Assembly: GCA_003999685.1 (NCBI GenBank)
Contig: CP021222.1
Location: 3,100,001 to 3,164,000 of the forward strand
Origin: Taiwanofungus camphoratus
Taxonomy: Eukaryota; Basidiomycota; Agaricomycetes; Polyporales; Taiwanofungaceae
Direction of reading: 5' to 3'
Length of the DNA: 64,000 nt
Position numbers and translations under genes: made by a program. Under the pieces are notes generated by a model. The model ran no database searches. It was not told the DNA's origin and saw nothing but the letters and a program-made list of their open reading frames with translations. Each line of letters begins with the position of its first letter. Position 1 is the stretch's first letter. This document shows, piece after piece, positions 37,932 to 48,664 of the stretch.

Positions 37932-40900
37932 TTATTCGACTGGTTTGGGAGGGAGTGGTGGGGGTGGGCCAGGCGTAGGGATTGTATTTCCATTAGAATC
38001 GATTAAATCCGCACTGAACGAAGATAGGATAAGCTCTGTCTTCAAGGAACCTGTAAGACCAGGTTTTTCCTTATCCATTGCTTCTAACCGTGCATAAGTG
38101 CGTTTGTCTTCTTCCTGTGTCTCTTCGATGTACTGTTTCGGAGGACGTGGCATAAGAGGTGGCAGCGGAGGTGGCGGTGTGGATGGTTCTTGTAGCAGAG
38201 AACCATTCATATTGACATCGTTTGTAGGCAGTGGAGGAGAGAGCGGCGCTGATACTATGCCATTAGGTTGACCAGCCCGCTCCTCTGCCTCGTACATAGC
38301 TTTCAGTCTTGCCTTCTCTTCTGCTGCTGTCATTGGACGGGAGCCACCCGCCATACCAGGCGATTGCGGAGGAGTGGGTATGGGACGCGAGCCACTGCTG
38401 GGCGGGGACGGAGAAGGACGAATACCATTGCTACGTGGTGGCGGTGCCGGAGGACCGGCGGCAGCGAGTGCTGCTGCATCTTGTGTTTCAAATCTTCTCC
38501 GCAGCATCTCCTTCTCAGCTGCAGCACTTGAAAGTGATGTGGACGATGCCGGAAGGGCTGCAAGCGGAGGACTGGATGCGTAGGAGTCGAACGCCGCTAA
38601 TGGTGAGAGCTGCGGAGAGCCGACTGCGCCGAGACGAGCGGCATTGGCCACCGCAGCCGCATCTTGCGCCTCATAAGCACGGCGTAACTTCTCCTTCTCA
38701 GATAAATATGATGGTTGCGACGAGGACGGGATGAATGCAGGTGGTAAGTCATCAGCTACAAGGGCTGGCGGAGGTGGAGAAACAGGTGTAGAGGGGTAAA
38801 GAGCGTCGTATGGTATGGGTACAGCTGGAGGCGATTGAGAACTCATCCCATAAGTAACACCCTGGGTACGTTCCACAGCAGCTTTCGCTTCGTGATATCG
38901 TTTCAATGCAGCCTTCTCTTCCTCTGCTGAAGGGTATTGCGGGGTAGGACTTTTGATGGGTGTGCGCTGTGGCGGTTGTAAAGAAGAACTACCAGCCCCG
39001 TTTGAGGAATCTCTGGCAAGTGTGGATACTGCGGACTCTGACCTGGTGAGTGAATCACCATGCCCGTGCGTCGATGACGGCGGTGAAATACCGCCTGAGC
39101 TACTCAAACCCTGCGTGCGCGCCACAGCAGCTTGAGCCTGATGGAAGAGCCTAGCCTTTTCTTCCTCAGCCGTAGGCCACGGAGTAGACTTCAGTTTCGG
39201 TGAAGCCATAGATGTCGTTTGTGATGGAGAATCGGTGGACTGCACATTTACATGAGCAACGATCAATAAACGGGAAGAATATTACATACACTGGTAGGGC
39301 TTCGCGGGCGAGAAATGCCCTGTATGCGTTCCACATTAGCTACGGCGGTCTCATAAAGGCGCTGCTTCTCTTCCTCGGCAGATATCCACCCAGGTCTGGT
39401 AGACGGTGCCCTCGTGGCACGGCCAGCGTGCTCGCGTTCCGCCTTTGCATACTCTTCCGCCTCGTGATCGTTCAAGTTCGCTACAGTCAACCGGTTGCTT
39501 GCACTCTGTGCCCTCGCGCTGCCCAGGCGTGGTCGCGCAGCTGTGACACTATCATTTGCGAACTGACTCATCACTCGGGCGGCATTCATAGAGCCACTAG
39601 CGACTGCCTGGGTACCCCCGATCGTCTGGACAGCATAATTATTCGCTTGGGCACCACCGTAGGAAGACGACTCGGCACTCGAAGCCTGATGAACGCTCAA
39701 CCCTTTGGCGGGCTCTGTAGTTCGGTTGACGCCGAATTCGTCTGGTTTGTTAGAGCCAGCGAATCCGTTTGTCCGTTCCATGGGCGCCGTGTTGGACTGC
39801 CCAACAGGGGAACGGACGGGCATAGCATCGGCATCGACGGCCGAGTAGGGGTGTGGTTGAGCAAGCGGTGGGTGGCTTGCACCTGATTGTGTGCTGGCCT
39901 GAGTATCTGGACGGACCTTAGACTGTGTGGTTTCAGAAGATGGTGGTGTCGTCGGTTTCAACAAACGATCAGCTCCCGCGGGTCCAGGTAAAGAGACGTT
40001 GGGAGCCGGGCCAATCCGCCTAGGAGAAGACAACGAGGATGATCAGGATGACCAAAGCTAGAGGGAGTAAAATATATACCTCATCGCTTCCAGTGATACA
40101 GACCTGCAACGTAAGACGTTAAGAAGGTTGAGTACACGATAAACAACGGCGAACAAACCTCGGCCAATTGGACACAACCACTGGAAGATCTAAAGTGACC
40201 GACTGCCCAGTTCCCAGAAGCGCCTTGACTTGCAATACGTACATGATGTCAATATGCCTCGCTGCATTAAGCGTTGCAGAGGTATGGTGGGGTGGCACCG
40301 TGACTGTCAGTTCCGCTTTATGCTGTGTGCCGCCATATAACGTAACATTCACAGGCACCTTCCGCTCGCTGATGTTGTTGACCTTGACCTGAGGCGCACC
40401 CTTCTTACCCGTCGTGTGGGGGCTGGCGCGGAACACCGTCGTCTCCCGCAGTGCAAATTCGAATCCGCGTAACATGTGAGTCTGCAGAGGCTGAGCCTTG
40501 ACTGTAGCCATGACGACAATGCGGTCGCCCGGCCCATAGCAAGTGTGCGATCGGTCGACGGTGAGCGTCACTCCGTCCTCAGCGTGCTGGCGCGTCTCGT
40601 GCTGCGAATACACTGGCCAGGTCGGGTGCAGTTCATGCTTGTCGATAATGATGGTCGACGAAGCAGAGGTGACGGTAGATTTATCACGGCGAAGCAGTCC
40701 TCTAACAGCACGCTGGGTCACGCGTAAAACTTGGAGGTCGAGTTGAGAGCCTACCTTTTCCCCTTGACACACACTGTAGCAATAAGTTCGTACTTGATAC
40801 CCGCTAGTGATGTCATGCTTAATCAGTGAGGGCAGAATTGACAACGGAGCTCGTTCACTTACCACCTTTCTCCAGGGCAATGCTTGGAGGTATTGATTCA

Positions 40901-41452
40901 GGGATGCGAATGTAGAAAGGAAAGTCTTGCTAATAGATTGCGCAATTCATGTAAACCCGAGTGGCGACACATGTAAGATAGAGCTCACGTTTTCCAGCAT
41001 GCTATACTCATCACGCGCCTGCCAGACGTTGATGGGACTGTGACCCACAAAATCGTAGAAAGTATTGGAGAGACCGCCTCCGGGTAGAGTCTCCACCCTC
41101 CTCAGCTCGATGCGCACCCATTTAGCTTTGACGCCTTGAGGACCGACTCGCACCTCGATCGCCTGAGTGGATGGGATCCAGTAAATGGGTGAGTTTTGTG
41201 AGTCAGGGGATGCAATGGACATACGCCTTTGACCGCCGCTTCCGGACGAGAGCCGCCAGGTGGGATGCCGGGATACCCTGATGAAGACGCCCTTAAGTAT
41301 GCACTAGGCGCGTTAGTACCTTCTGGAATGTCAGAGACATACCCTGAACGAAGTCAATGTTCGGAGGAGGCCGCAGTGTTCTAAGGACCGCTTATTAGTG
41401 CAGCGCCGATCTCGGAGGTAGAATAACAGACATACAGTTTGGCCTGCGACAT
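37932..41452 (-). CDS. Arrestin-domain protein with long Pro-rich tail of repeated helical motifs
   Basis: An alpha-arrestin of the type that recruits Rsp5-like ligases to membrane proteins. Which yeast ART it matches is uncertain; the N terminus is closest in my judgement to Ldb19/Art1. The start at 41452 gives MSQAKL, then RTLRPPPNIDFVQ, GYPGIPPGGSRPEAAVKG, IEVRVGPQGVKAKWVRIELR, VETLPGGGLSNTFYDFVGHS and PINVWQARDEYSMLENQDFP. The arrestin-C half follows (YELIATVCVKGKRGFLRRDK, then KVNNISERKVPVNVTLYGG and LQVKALLGTGQSVTLDLPVV). From about 40,030 down the chain is disordered, Ser/Pro-rich, with proline runs. It contains six copies of an AEEEKxRL...A..AV.RTQG motif. The stop ends at 37932. It is divergent from SCD6. 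Confidence 0.85.
38262..39400 (-). repeat. Six dispersed AEEEKxRL/RTQG helical motifs in the arrestin tail
   Basis: Copies read SAEEEKQRLYETAVANVERI (39,313-39,400), TAEEEKARLFHQAQAAVART (39,108-39,180), SAEEEKAALKRYHEAKAAVE (38,860-38,940), SEKEKLRRAYEAQDAAA (38,625-38,715), AAEKEMLRRRFETQDAAA (38,460-38,530) and TAAEEKARLKAMYEAEERAG (38,262-38,335). Each is a charged amphipathic helix inside disordered Pro-rich sequence. Confidence 0.8.
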
Positions 41453-41767
41453 TGGTGATGGAGGTTACAAGATGAGGTTGAAAGGAAAGCGCTCGACTTG
41501 ACACCAGGTCGAACTCAGGCTTTCATGCGAATGCGATGAGGCACCCATCTGTGTACCCCAGGCGCCGGTGAGAGCGACTAAAACATATATGGGCGCCATT
41601 TGGGCGTTGTTTCTCACGTGGTTATACGGGGACCTCGGGGATCTTGGGGACCTGGGGGACCAGATGGACCATATGGATCGTGGGAGAAGGTGCTGGATCG
41701 CTGCGCTACGCGACATTGACGACTCAAATTTGAACTCTCAGAACGTTTCATCTTTCTTTTTTGCTCA
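41453..41767. promoter_or_regulatory. Divergent arrestin/SCD6 promoter region
   Basis: The 315 bp between the two start codons contain a CACGTG palindrome at 41615-41620 and a short 9-bp tandem array (separate entry). No clear TATA box is seen in either direction. Confidence 0.35.
41628..41681. repeat. Degenerate 9-bp tandem array (six units)
   Basis: Six consecutive 9-mers: GGGGACCTC, GGGGATCTT, GGGGACCTG, GGGGACCAG, ATGGACCAT, ATGGATCGT. The array lies between the start codons of the arrestin and SCD6 genes. A frame across it reads as repeated Gly-Asp-Leu, but nothing suggests that frame is used. Confidence 0.8.
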
Positions 41768-43430
41768 ATGGCCGCTACCTTCATCGGGTTTGTTCTTTCT
41801 CTTCGCACTTTGCGGTGCTTGTACTGATCATCCTTTGCACAGGAAGCCGATATCTCTCATCTCGCATTCAGATGTACGATACAGAGGTATACTGGCAGGT
41901 ATCGACCCTGCCGCGTCTACCATCCAACTCTCAAATGGTGTGTTGATTTGGCCAAGTAATTCCGGTGCTTTACTCAAAGGACGCGTCTTATGATGCAGTA
42001 TACTCAATGGGAACGGAGTCGAGGCGGTAAGTATGGGTTCCATCAGCGACGCATCTAATGATGAAGCATTACGGATGTAAACGAGCTGCAAGCTCGATTG
42101 TCCGAGAGCGCATAAACCCATGTGGATTTTTCCGTTGCCTTCCTTCTGACTTTCCTGCATTCTCCTTTGTCGTACGTATGAATCGCCTGCCGACAGCTGA
42201 CGTGTCGCCTCCAAACCTAGGCCACCAGAGCAATTCATCCCACCTGTGCAAGAGCCATATGCATACATCATTTTCCGCGCGTCAGAGGTGAAAGACCTAG
42301 CGGTAGATGATCCTGCACCAACGCGGCGAAACGTGCACGATGATCCAGCTGTTCTTGGGGTGAGCAGATTGTTGTTTTTGAACTTCGTTTGTGATGAAAC
42401 CATTGACGGATGTGAACGGGCCTCGAGCTCGCAAGTCCGAGAGCGCTTTATACGTGTGGATAACCCGTTGCCTTCCTTCTGACTACCTATATTTCAATGC
42501 ATACATTCTTTCTCATGTAACACCTATTCTAATTTCCTCATTCCTCAGGCTTCTGCACCCATGTTGAACAACAACGGATATCCTCCATACGCGCAACCAT
42601 TCCAGCAGCCGCCTGCGGGTCCTACAGTTGCTCAATCACAGTCTGCACAAGCTGCTCAATCCCGCCAGCCCAACTATACTGCATCTCAACAACCCACACA
42701 ACCATCTGCGTCAGCGTCGCAACAAAGAGCTGCATCGTCAGCACAGCAGGCTTCGCAGGGTACAGCAGGCGCTGGATCACCCACCGCCGGCGGTCGGAAC
42801 GGGCGCAATAACTCGGTCCATTCTGCTACCGCCTCCCTGGAGACCGTCGAGCGTGCTTTGGGGGATCTCCGCGTGTCCAGCACCACCGCCAATGGGACGC
42901 CGGCGGGGCGCAGCGGGGGCGGGCGGCGCGGGAGGCACCAGGAGCTCAAGGCAGGCGACCTTCGCGTGCCCACGACGGACTTTGACTTCCAGAGCTCGAA
43001 CGCACGCTTCGACAAGGCCGCGCTGGGGCCCTCGCCGCGCGGGACGCCGAAGCTTGGCAGCGACGAGAATGGTACCGCGGAGAAGGAGGAGGCGAAGGAC
43101 GGTGCTGGTAAGGAGAAGGGCGGCGAGAAGGACACGTCGTCCGAGTCCGCGTATAACCCAAAGAAGTCGTTCTTCGACTCGCTATCGTCTGGGAGCAACG
43201 GGCCGGCGGCGGATACGCGCGGTGGCAGGGGCGGTGGTCGGCGTGGAGGCGGGCGGAATAGGAGGGAGGAGGAAAGGGAGAGAAACGTTGCGACGTTCGG
43301 GGAGCCCGGTGGTGTTGGACTCATGGGTCCGGGTGCGTATGTTGGTGGATGGGGCGGGTATGGGAGGAGGGGTGGAGGAGGCCGGGGACGGAGGGGCGCT
43401 GCAGCTGGTGCTGCAGTTGGTGCGCGTTAG
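41768..43430 (+). CDS. SCD6: Scd6/Lsm14-family mRNP protein (LSm, FDF and RGG domains)
   Basis: A P-body protein that represses translation and promotes decapping. The ATG at 41768 gives MAATFIGKPISLISHSDVRY, then RGILAGIDPAASTIQLSNVY and SMGTESRRPPEQFIPPVQEP, ending the LSm domain with YAYIIFRASEVKDLAVDD. A Gln/Ser-rich linker precedes the FDF motif TTDFDFQSSNARFDKA, an FFD box (YNPKKSFFDSLSSG), a TFG box (NVATFGEPGGVG) and a C-terminal RGG/Gly-rich tail. TAG is at 43428-43430. Two introns, 42027-42220 and 42360-42548, are about 190 bp, far longer than most in this window, and each carries a box C/D snoRNA-like sequence. The exon between them holds the end of the LSm domain. Codons in the last exon are strongly GC-rich. 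Confidence 0.93.
42058..42149 (+). ncRNA. Candidate intronic box C/D snoRNA, copy 1
   Basis: Inside SCD6 intron 42027-42220. Box C ATGATGA at 42058-42064 and box D CTGA at 42146-42149 are 92 nt apart end to end. The bases just before box D (CCGTTGCCTTCCTT) pair with AAGGAAGGCAGC, which I recall as an invariant 18S rRNA segment: 10 Watson-Crick pairs, a G-U pair, then one more. Under the D+5 rule the target is the A of AAGGA. By rough counting this is near yeast 18S A420, the snR52 site. Box D ends 71 nt before the 3' splice site, the usual spacing for intron-processed snoRNAs. No strong terminal stem is visible. Confidence 0.7.
42391..42482 (+). ncRNA. Candidate intronic box C/D snoRNA, copy 2
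   Basis: Inside SCD6 intron 42360-42548. Box C GTGATGA (42391-42397) and box D CTGA (42479-42482) are also 92 nt end to end. It is collinear with copy 1: shared TGATGAA, ACGGATGT, GTCCGAGAGCGC, TGTGGAT and a 19-nt exact block CCGTTGCCTTCCTTCTGAC (42132-42150 and 42465-42483). The 18S guide is therefore identical. Box D ends 66 nt before the 3' splice site. The rest of the two introns is unrelated. Confidence 0.7.
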
Positions 43431-43734
43431 GGACGGTTGACGGCATGGATTTTCTTCGAGCTGGACGGTCTCCAACATGATCTCCGCTCTGTGGTCTTAT
43501 GTTTTGTGTATGATGATGACTTGTCGCATCCGAGCCACCGCTCAATGCATTGATGCATTCTGGCAAACATGATTCCTGATTGTGACTTTTCCTTTAGTTG
43601 TGGGCTTCAATCAGTCTGATTTCGATGGTCGTTCAGTGTCTTGTGCAATGCCATTTATGAAAATAAATAAGCTGCAAAATGAGAGATCGAAAGATACACC
43701 AAGATTACTAGGGGCTACAGTAGAAGTGGGAGCG

Positions 43735-44599
43735 TCATGACCGTCCCGTTCTTTGCCTGAACGCTGACCTTCTCCGCCTTCCAACAGAGTTCCATCCCAA
43801 AGTCCATACCGCCATGAACAGCCCCCATGGTGGAACGAGCCAACTGAGTCTCCACGACCACCCTGCCTGCGTGTGCAGCTTCGCTACGAGCGAACCGACC
43901 TGCGTCTCAAGGTCTTGTGGCGAGCCCGAGTTGTCGATGACGATGTCGGCGTGCTGCACCTTTTCCGCGATGGGCAGCTGTGCATTGACGCGTGCAGACG
44001 CGTCCGCGTGTGAGGAGCCGTCGCGTGCCATGAGCCGCTGGAGCTGTATCTCCGGCGAGCTGCAGTGGACGCGGTCATAGTATTATCCAAAAGAGCACGA
44101 CAGGGTCTTCCTTAGGGTCAGTTGGACAGACAGGATCGAATGAGGCTCACCAGTACACCACCACAACAGACGCGACCCACTTCCACAGGCCTCCTTCGAT
44201 GAGCAGCGGCACGTCCAGGACGCACAGGCGCTCCCCCCTCCACCAGCACCGCAGCACCTCCCACAGCATCGCACGCGTCACCGCGGGGTGCACGATGCTG
44301 TTGAGCTTCCGCCTCTGCGCCTCGTCTGCGAACACGACCGCGCCGAGCTTCGCGCGGTCGAGCGTGCCGTCTGGCCGGAGGACTCCCCCGCCAAAATGTG
44401 CGACGATCTTCTTAAGCGCAGGTGTGCCCGGGAGCACGACCTGCCGCGCAAGGACGTCTGCGTCGATGATGGGGAGCTGGTGCGCGCGGAGAAGCGTCGA
44501 GACCGTTGACTTGCCTGTGGCGATTCCGCCAGTGAGGCCAATGACTGTCCGTATTCTGAGACAGGGATGCTCTTGATAGAGGGAGCACATACCTAGCAT
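43735..44599 (-). CDS. CAB5: Dephospho-CoA kinase
   Basis: Phosphorylates the 3'-hydroxyl of dephospho-CoA, the last step of coenzyme A synthesis. The P-loop GLTGGIATGKSTVSTLLR is followed by PIIDADVLARQVVLPGTPAL, HFGGGVLRPDGTLDRAKLGA, VVFADEAQRRKLNSIVHPAV and LDVPLLIEGGLWKWV. After an intron come QLQRLMARDGSS and NSGSPQDLE, closing the kinase fold. A hydrophobic C-terminal stretch (WSWRLSWLVPPWGLFMAVWT) suggests membrane anchoring, as in related fungal enzymes. Reading from 44599 adds about 18 extra residues before the P-loop, and the exact N terminus is uncertain. The gene converges with SCD6 and lies upstream of, and in the same direction as, nothing else on its strand within 300 bp. Confidence 0.9.
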
Positions 44600-44916
44600 T
44601 ATATTGTGTAGAGTTACGAGAACAAGATACTATTCAGCTATGATGCTGAAATGGGGGAGCTTACGCCCCTCTCAAATAGGCGCGGGCATGCTGAAAGCAG
44701 ATGGCAGCCGGAGGCAGGAGCCACAGGCGCGTGCCAAAGCTGCAATAATACAGAGAAGCAATGCACCAGGGAACTGCGTGTACGATGATGTGCATTTACT
44801 GAATAACATTACATGCTGCAGTGATGCGATAATAGCTCTAGAAGAAATCCAAGTGTGCGCATGCCCCCGATGCGGATATCCATAGTCAATGTACGGCGAG
44901 TCGCCCTGTGCCCATC

Positions 44917-47792
44917 CTATGCCTTTGCGCTCCCGAAGAGCATCTCTCGCTTCAGACCAATTTCGTCCCGCAGCATCGCAATCCTGCTATCCAGCCGCGA
45001 CGACAGGTCCACCTGCTGCGTAGCCAGCGCAAGCGCCTTCTCGAGCCGCCCTTCCGCCTCGCGCAGCGCCTTCGCCCACACCTCCCTCTTCTCGCTGTCC
45101 GTCATAGCCTTCTCACTTGCACCGTTTGCTGCAACGTCCTTCTCCTCCGCCTTCTCGATATCCGAGCCTACCGCAGAGCCTGCGCCCGTGCGCGCCTCCG
45201 CCTCCTTTAGCTCGAGCACCGCCAGCTCAAAGAGTGCGACGCCGCCCACCCACGTACTCACCTTCACCGCGCTCTGCCGCGCATGCGCGTCCACGAGGAA
45301 CGCGCGTGCGGGGCCGAGCGCGCCTGCTGTCCTGTGGTTGATGCCAAGTAGCAAGGAGCGGATGGCGAACTCGTCAGGCGTGTCGAGATCCGGTACCGGC
45401 TTTGAGACGGACGCGGGCGTAGCGGCGGGGACATATGGCGACGTGATCGTTGGGGCGGGGGCAAGGCCACCTAGCTCGGCGATGTGTGCGAGCGCGACGT
45501 CCCTGTTTATCCGCGCATGGGTGTTCCAGACTACGTGCGCAAAACGTCAGCTGCATTCGCGCGTGGTCCGCATACGACTTACATATACCGATCTCTGGAG
45601 AAGGGAAGTGTGAGCACGGCGCGGGGAAGAGCATAGAGCGGCCTTGCCTTCCGCAGGGCTGATTCTGATACATTGCGTGAAGTCATCCTCCACACCAGTC
45701 ATCCTTTTCTGCTTCTCCTTGTAGAATGTCACTGCGCCCCGGGTCAGAATCCCAGATCTCTTTTAATGCAAAACCGCGACTCACGCTTCTTCTTGATGAA
45801 CACCTCGGTAGGCAAATCCTTCCCGCCAAGCTTCTTTTTCTCTAGCAGGGCAGGGATCGCGTCGAGCAATTCCTGCGCCCTCTTGTGGTTTCTCAGCGAG
45901 ACGTAGCAGCCCGCCGCGATGAAGTAGTACGTCCCGTGGCTCCAGCTGTTGATCTCCGTCATGCGCAGAAACATTTCCGCTGCCTCCTCATAACGCCGCT
46001 GCGAGAGCAGCGTCCACGCCAGCTCGAAGATCAACTGGGTTCATCGGTAGCCGTTCACGTCAATTCCTACTGTCAGTTCGTGAGACACCACTCACCAGGC
46101 CGTCCGCCTGCACGAATGTGTGCGGCCGTCCGGGTGCGAGGCCGTCCTGTAGCACCTGAATCGCGCCCTCTGCGTCGAACGACATCCGCAGGATCTTCGC
46201 CTGCCCGCCAGTCGCGCATCCGACGCATGAGCTTCCGCAATCCTCAGCACTAATTGATATATAAGCACGGCACGCACTCGGTTGAGAATCCAAAGCGAGC
46301 CTGCAGGGTAACGCGCCGAGACGCTGTGTGTGTGCATGCGTAAGAGTTATGTATGACGCCGTAACAGACGAGGGAAACAAGGCACACCTGTCGACGATGG
46401 CGCGGTACTGCCGAATGATCTGCGCCTCGTCCGCCTGGTACCCCGCGAGCAGCAGCACAACGCCGTGGTACGTCATTAGCGCTAGCCTGGTTGGTGGGAA
46501 GGACGTCACAATCCATAAGCGCGACGAATATATAGAGCAAACGTACCCCGCGAACACACCGTGCACGTCCGCCCGCGCCGCGGAGACAGCCAGCGCCCGC
46601 AACGCGAGCTTGCGGTCCGACGCAAACCCAAGGAAGCCCACCACGCCGCGGATCTTTGCGGGCAGTAGCGAGAACACGAGATTGAACAGCCTGTGCGCCG
46701 ATAGCAAGTCAGGCGGCTCGCCGAGAATACGGCACGATGGGCTGGAGGTGAGCGGACTCACCCGTATCCTAGGGGAGTGTCGATTAGTGATCGAGTAGCT
46801 GGAAGGCGAGGCATACACACCGAACGCCGTCCCGCTCATGATCAACTCGTCTACACTCCCCTCTGCCGCCTCCACTGCCGCGCTCGCCGTGGAGACACTG
46901 CTGCTCGACCCGCCGAACCGGCCAAAGATGCTTACGCGCGAGCTCGTCTTCGAGTTCGTTGTCGAGGGCGTGCTGGTTGTCGTCGTGCTTGTTGTGATGG
47001 TGATGACGGAGGACGCGGAGGAGATGGAAGAGGCGGACGAGGCGGAGTTGACGCTAGACGTGCGCGAGACGGGGCCGGGGGAGGCCGGTGCCGAGGTAGG
47101 GTAATGCCCGAGGCCATGCGGGTACACAGTTTTGAACAATCTGTGTTAGGTATCCCGGTGAGCAGCGAGGAGAAGGGAGGGGAAAGCGGAGGGACGCACT
47201 TTGAGAACTTGGAGTGTGCGCTGGGACGGGGTTTGGATCAGACAGGACAAGCACAGAAGAGAAGTGTGCCTTGCCTGTTCATCGCGTACACACACTGGAT
47301 ATAACCCATGTATGACTCGCTGGCCGCATCGCGCTGCACGTCATTTTATACGAATCAGAGCACAAGACAGGCATGTGCTGACCTGAGCGCGTGGTTGAGG
47401 CCTTGCAGGATGATCGCATCGGAGAGGAGCAGGTCCCACTCTGTTCCCGGCGGGAATTGTGTTGTCTGGCGCGTGCCCTTGCTCGCCTTGAGCTGCTTCC
47501 TAGCGCCTGCCTCGGAAGCAGCGAGACAGCGGGCAGCCTCTGCCATCAGGCCTGTCTAAGCACAGATACAGGGTTTGTGAGCTATGTCGCGAGAACGCAA
47601 GCCAAAGCATCTCACCTCCATTCCGAGCGCAGCCTCGAGGAAGGCACAGGCACCAAGCCCGAGTGTATGGAAGGGGGAATCGGCGGGGGCAAAGGACTGG
47701 CGGGCCTTGTGTAGCTCGTTGGAGAATAAGTAATCGAAGCCGGTGGTCGCTGAGCGTAGGTTACGCTGCGTCTCGTCTTCATTAGTGAACAT
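44917..47792 (-). CDS. IML2: Iml2/TTC39-family outer-membrane-type TPR protein
   Basis: Relatives include yeast Iml2 (clearance of inclusion bodies through lipid droplets) and metazoan TTC39. The ATG at 47792 gives [20 protein letters not shown], then [14 protein letters not shown] and [17 protein letters not shown] Ser/Thr-rich low-complexity insert (47,000-46,900) follows, then [80 protein letters not shown], then [20 protein letters not shown]. It ends in a coiled coil ([20 protein letters not shown]). The order FGF, helical repeats and RxxE-rich tail matches the family. Several introns interrupt it. An in-frame GTG upstream (47843) is not a likely start. The GC-rich third positions contrast with the AT-rich spacer beyond 47,850. 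Confidence 0.85.
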
Positions 47793-48664
47793 TTTGAGGG
47801 CGGCGGGGGCTGGAGAAGGGAAGACGAGCTTGAGCGGCTGCACGGAGGAATAGGTAAACTACCTGCAAATTACCTCCTGATAAATTAATTATAAATTACA
47901 CAGATCAAATAGGACCTTACAGAGCTGGTAACTTATACAGCATTAGCCAGTCAAATATACTAGTGACACCTTGGGATATTTCCAAGATCAGATGTTGTCT
48001 AAAATAGCCTAGAAAATCATGCAACACAGCCGTATTCTCCGATTTTAGAGAAAGGGAGTGTGTAGAGAACAAGTTCAATAAGAGTGTCAGAGAATCTAAT
48101 TTGGCTGACCTGTACGGCAGCAGATGTGTCGCTGTGCGGTACAATTGACGAGCGAGAGTGACACTTCCCCAATCTGAACTCCGATTCTTGACTGCGAAAA
48201 GGCATGCCGTCTGAAGCCGTGTCGGAGCTTCATTGGGGCACTGTCTCGGCATTGTGACTCTACTTGACATTCCTCGGAAAAATCTTCAAATACTAATCCC
48301 CTCCACCGGAACGTCCTCGAGCGCCTCACCGGGAAGATAGCTGAAAATGTAAGTACATGACCATGTAGCCAGGATCCATAACCACAAAATGACACTGCTC
48401 TGAGAGCAATCCGTTCAGCCGTTGTGAAGCTAAAAATTGACCGGCGGAAATCTTCAAAAGCTGGTATCCCTGGTAAGTTTTGGCCTTATTAAGCCTATAT
48501 TTGGAGTTATTGATTATTTAATGTCCAACAATGTTCGTTACGTCTAATCACCGCCCAGAGGGGCGCTACAGGCCAGACACTGACGAATGTTTGTCCTTTG
48601 CTGTTCTGTTAGGAATTTGTGTTAGGTTTTAACTGTCATCAATGTGTTTTCTTGGCCCGTAGCC
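47793..48664. other. AT-rich divergent spacer between IML2 and ATG9
   Basis: About 870 bp, noticeably more AT-rich than its flanks (for example 47,878-47,920). A minus-strand frame of 117 codons at 47,917-48,270 has no recognisable domain and no coding support. I see no tRNA, repeat or transposon ends. Confidence 0.5.

Noticed and set aside
42027-42548. Introner-like transposable introns as the cause of the similar SCD6 introns
   Set aside because: Similarity is confined to the box C to box D core, not to the splice ends, and fits a snoRNA duplication better than a whole-intron copy.
42628-43440. A 270-codon Arg/Pro-rich frame in the last exon of SCD6
   Set aside because: It is the shifted frame of GC-rich RGG-encoding sequence. 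The SCD6 frame has the FDF, FFD and TFG motifs and this one has none. The minus-strand frame at 42,686-43,324 is rejected for the same reason.
43508-43577. Another TGATGA...CTGA pair downstream of SCD6, considered as a third snoRNA
   Set aside because: The sequence before CTGA shows no complementarity to rRNA segments I know, and there is no similarity to the two intronic copies.
47917-48270. A 117-codon minus-strand frame in the IML2/ATG9 spacer
   Set aside because: AT-rich, no domain, no splice partners, so not supported as a gene.
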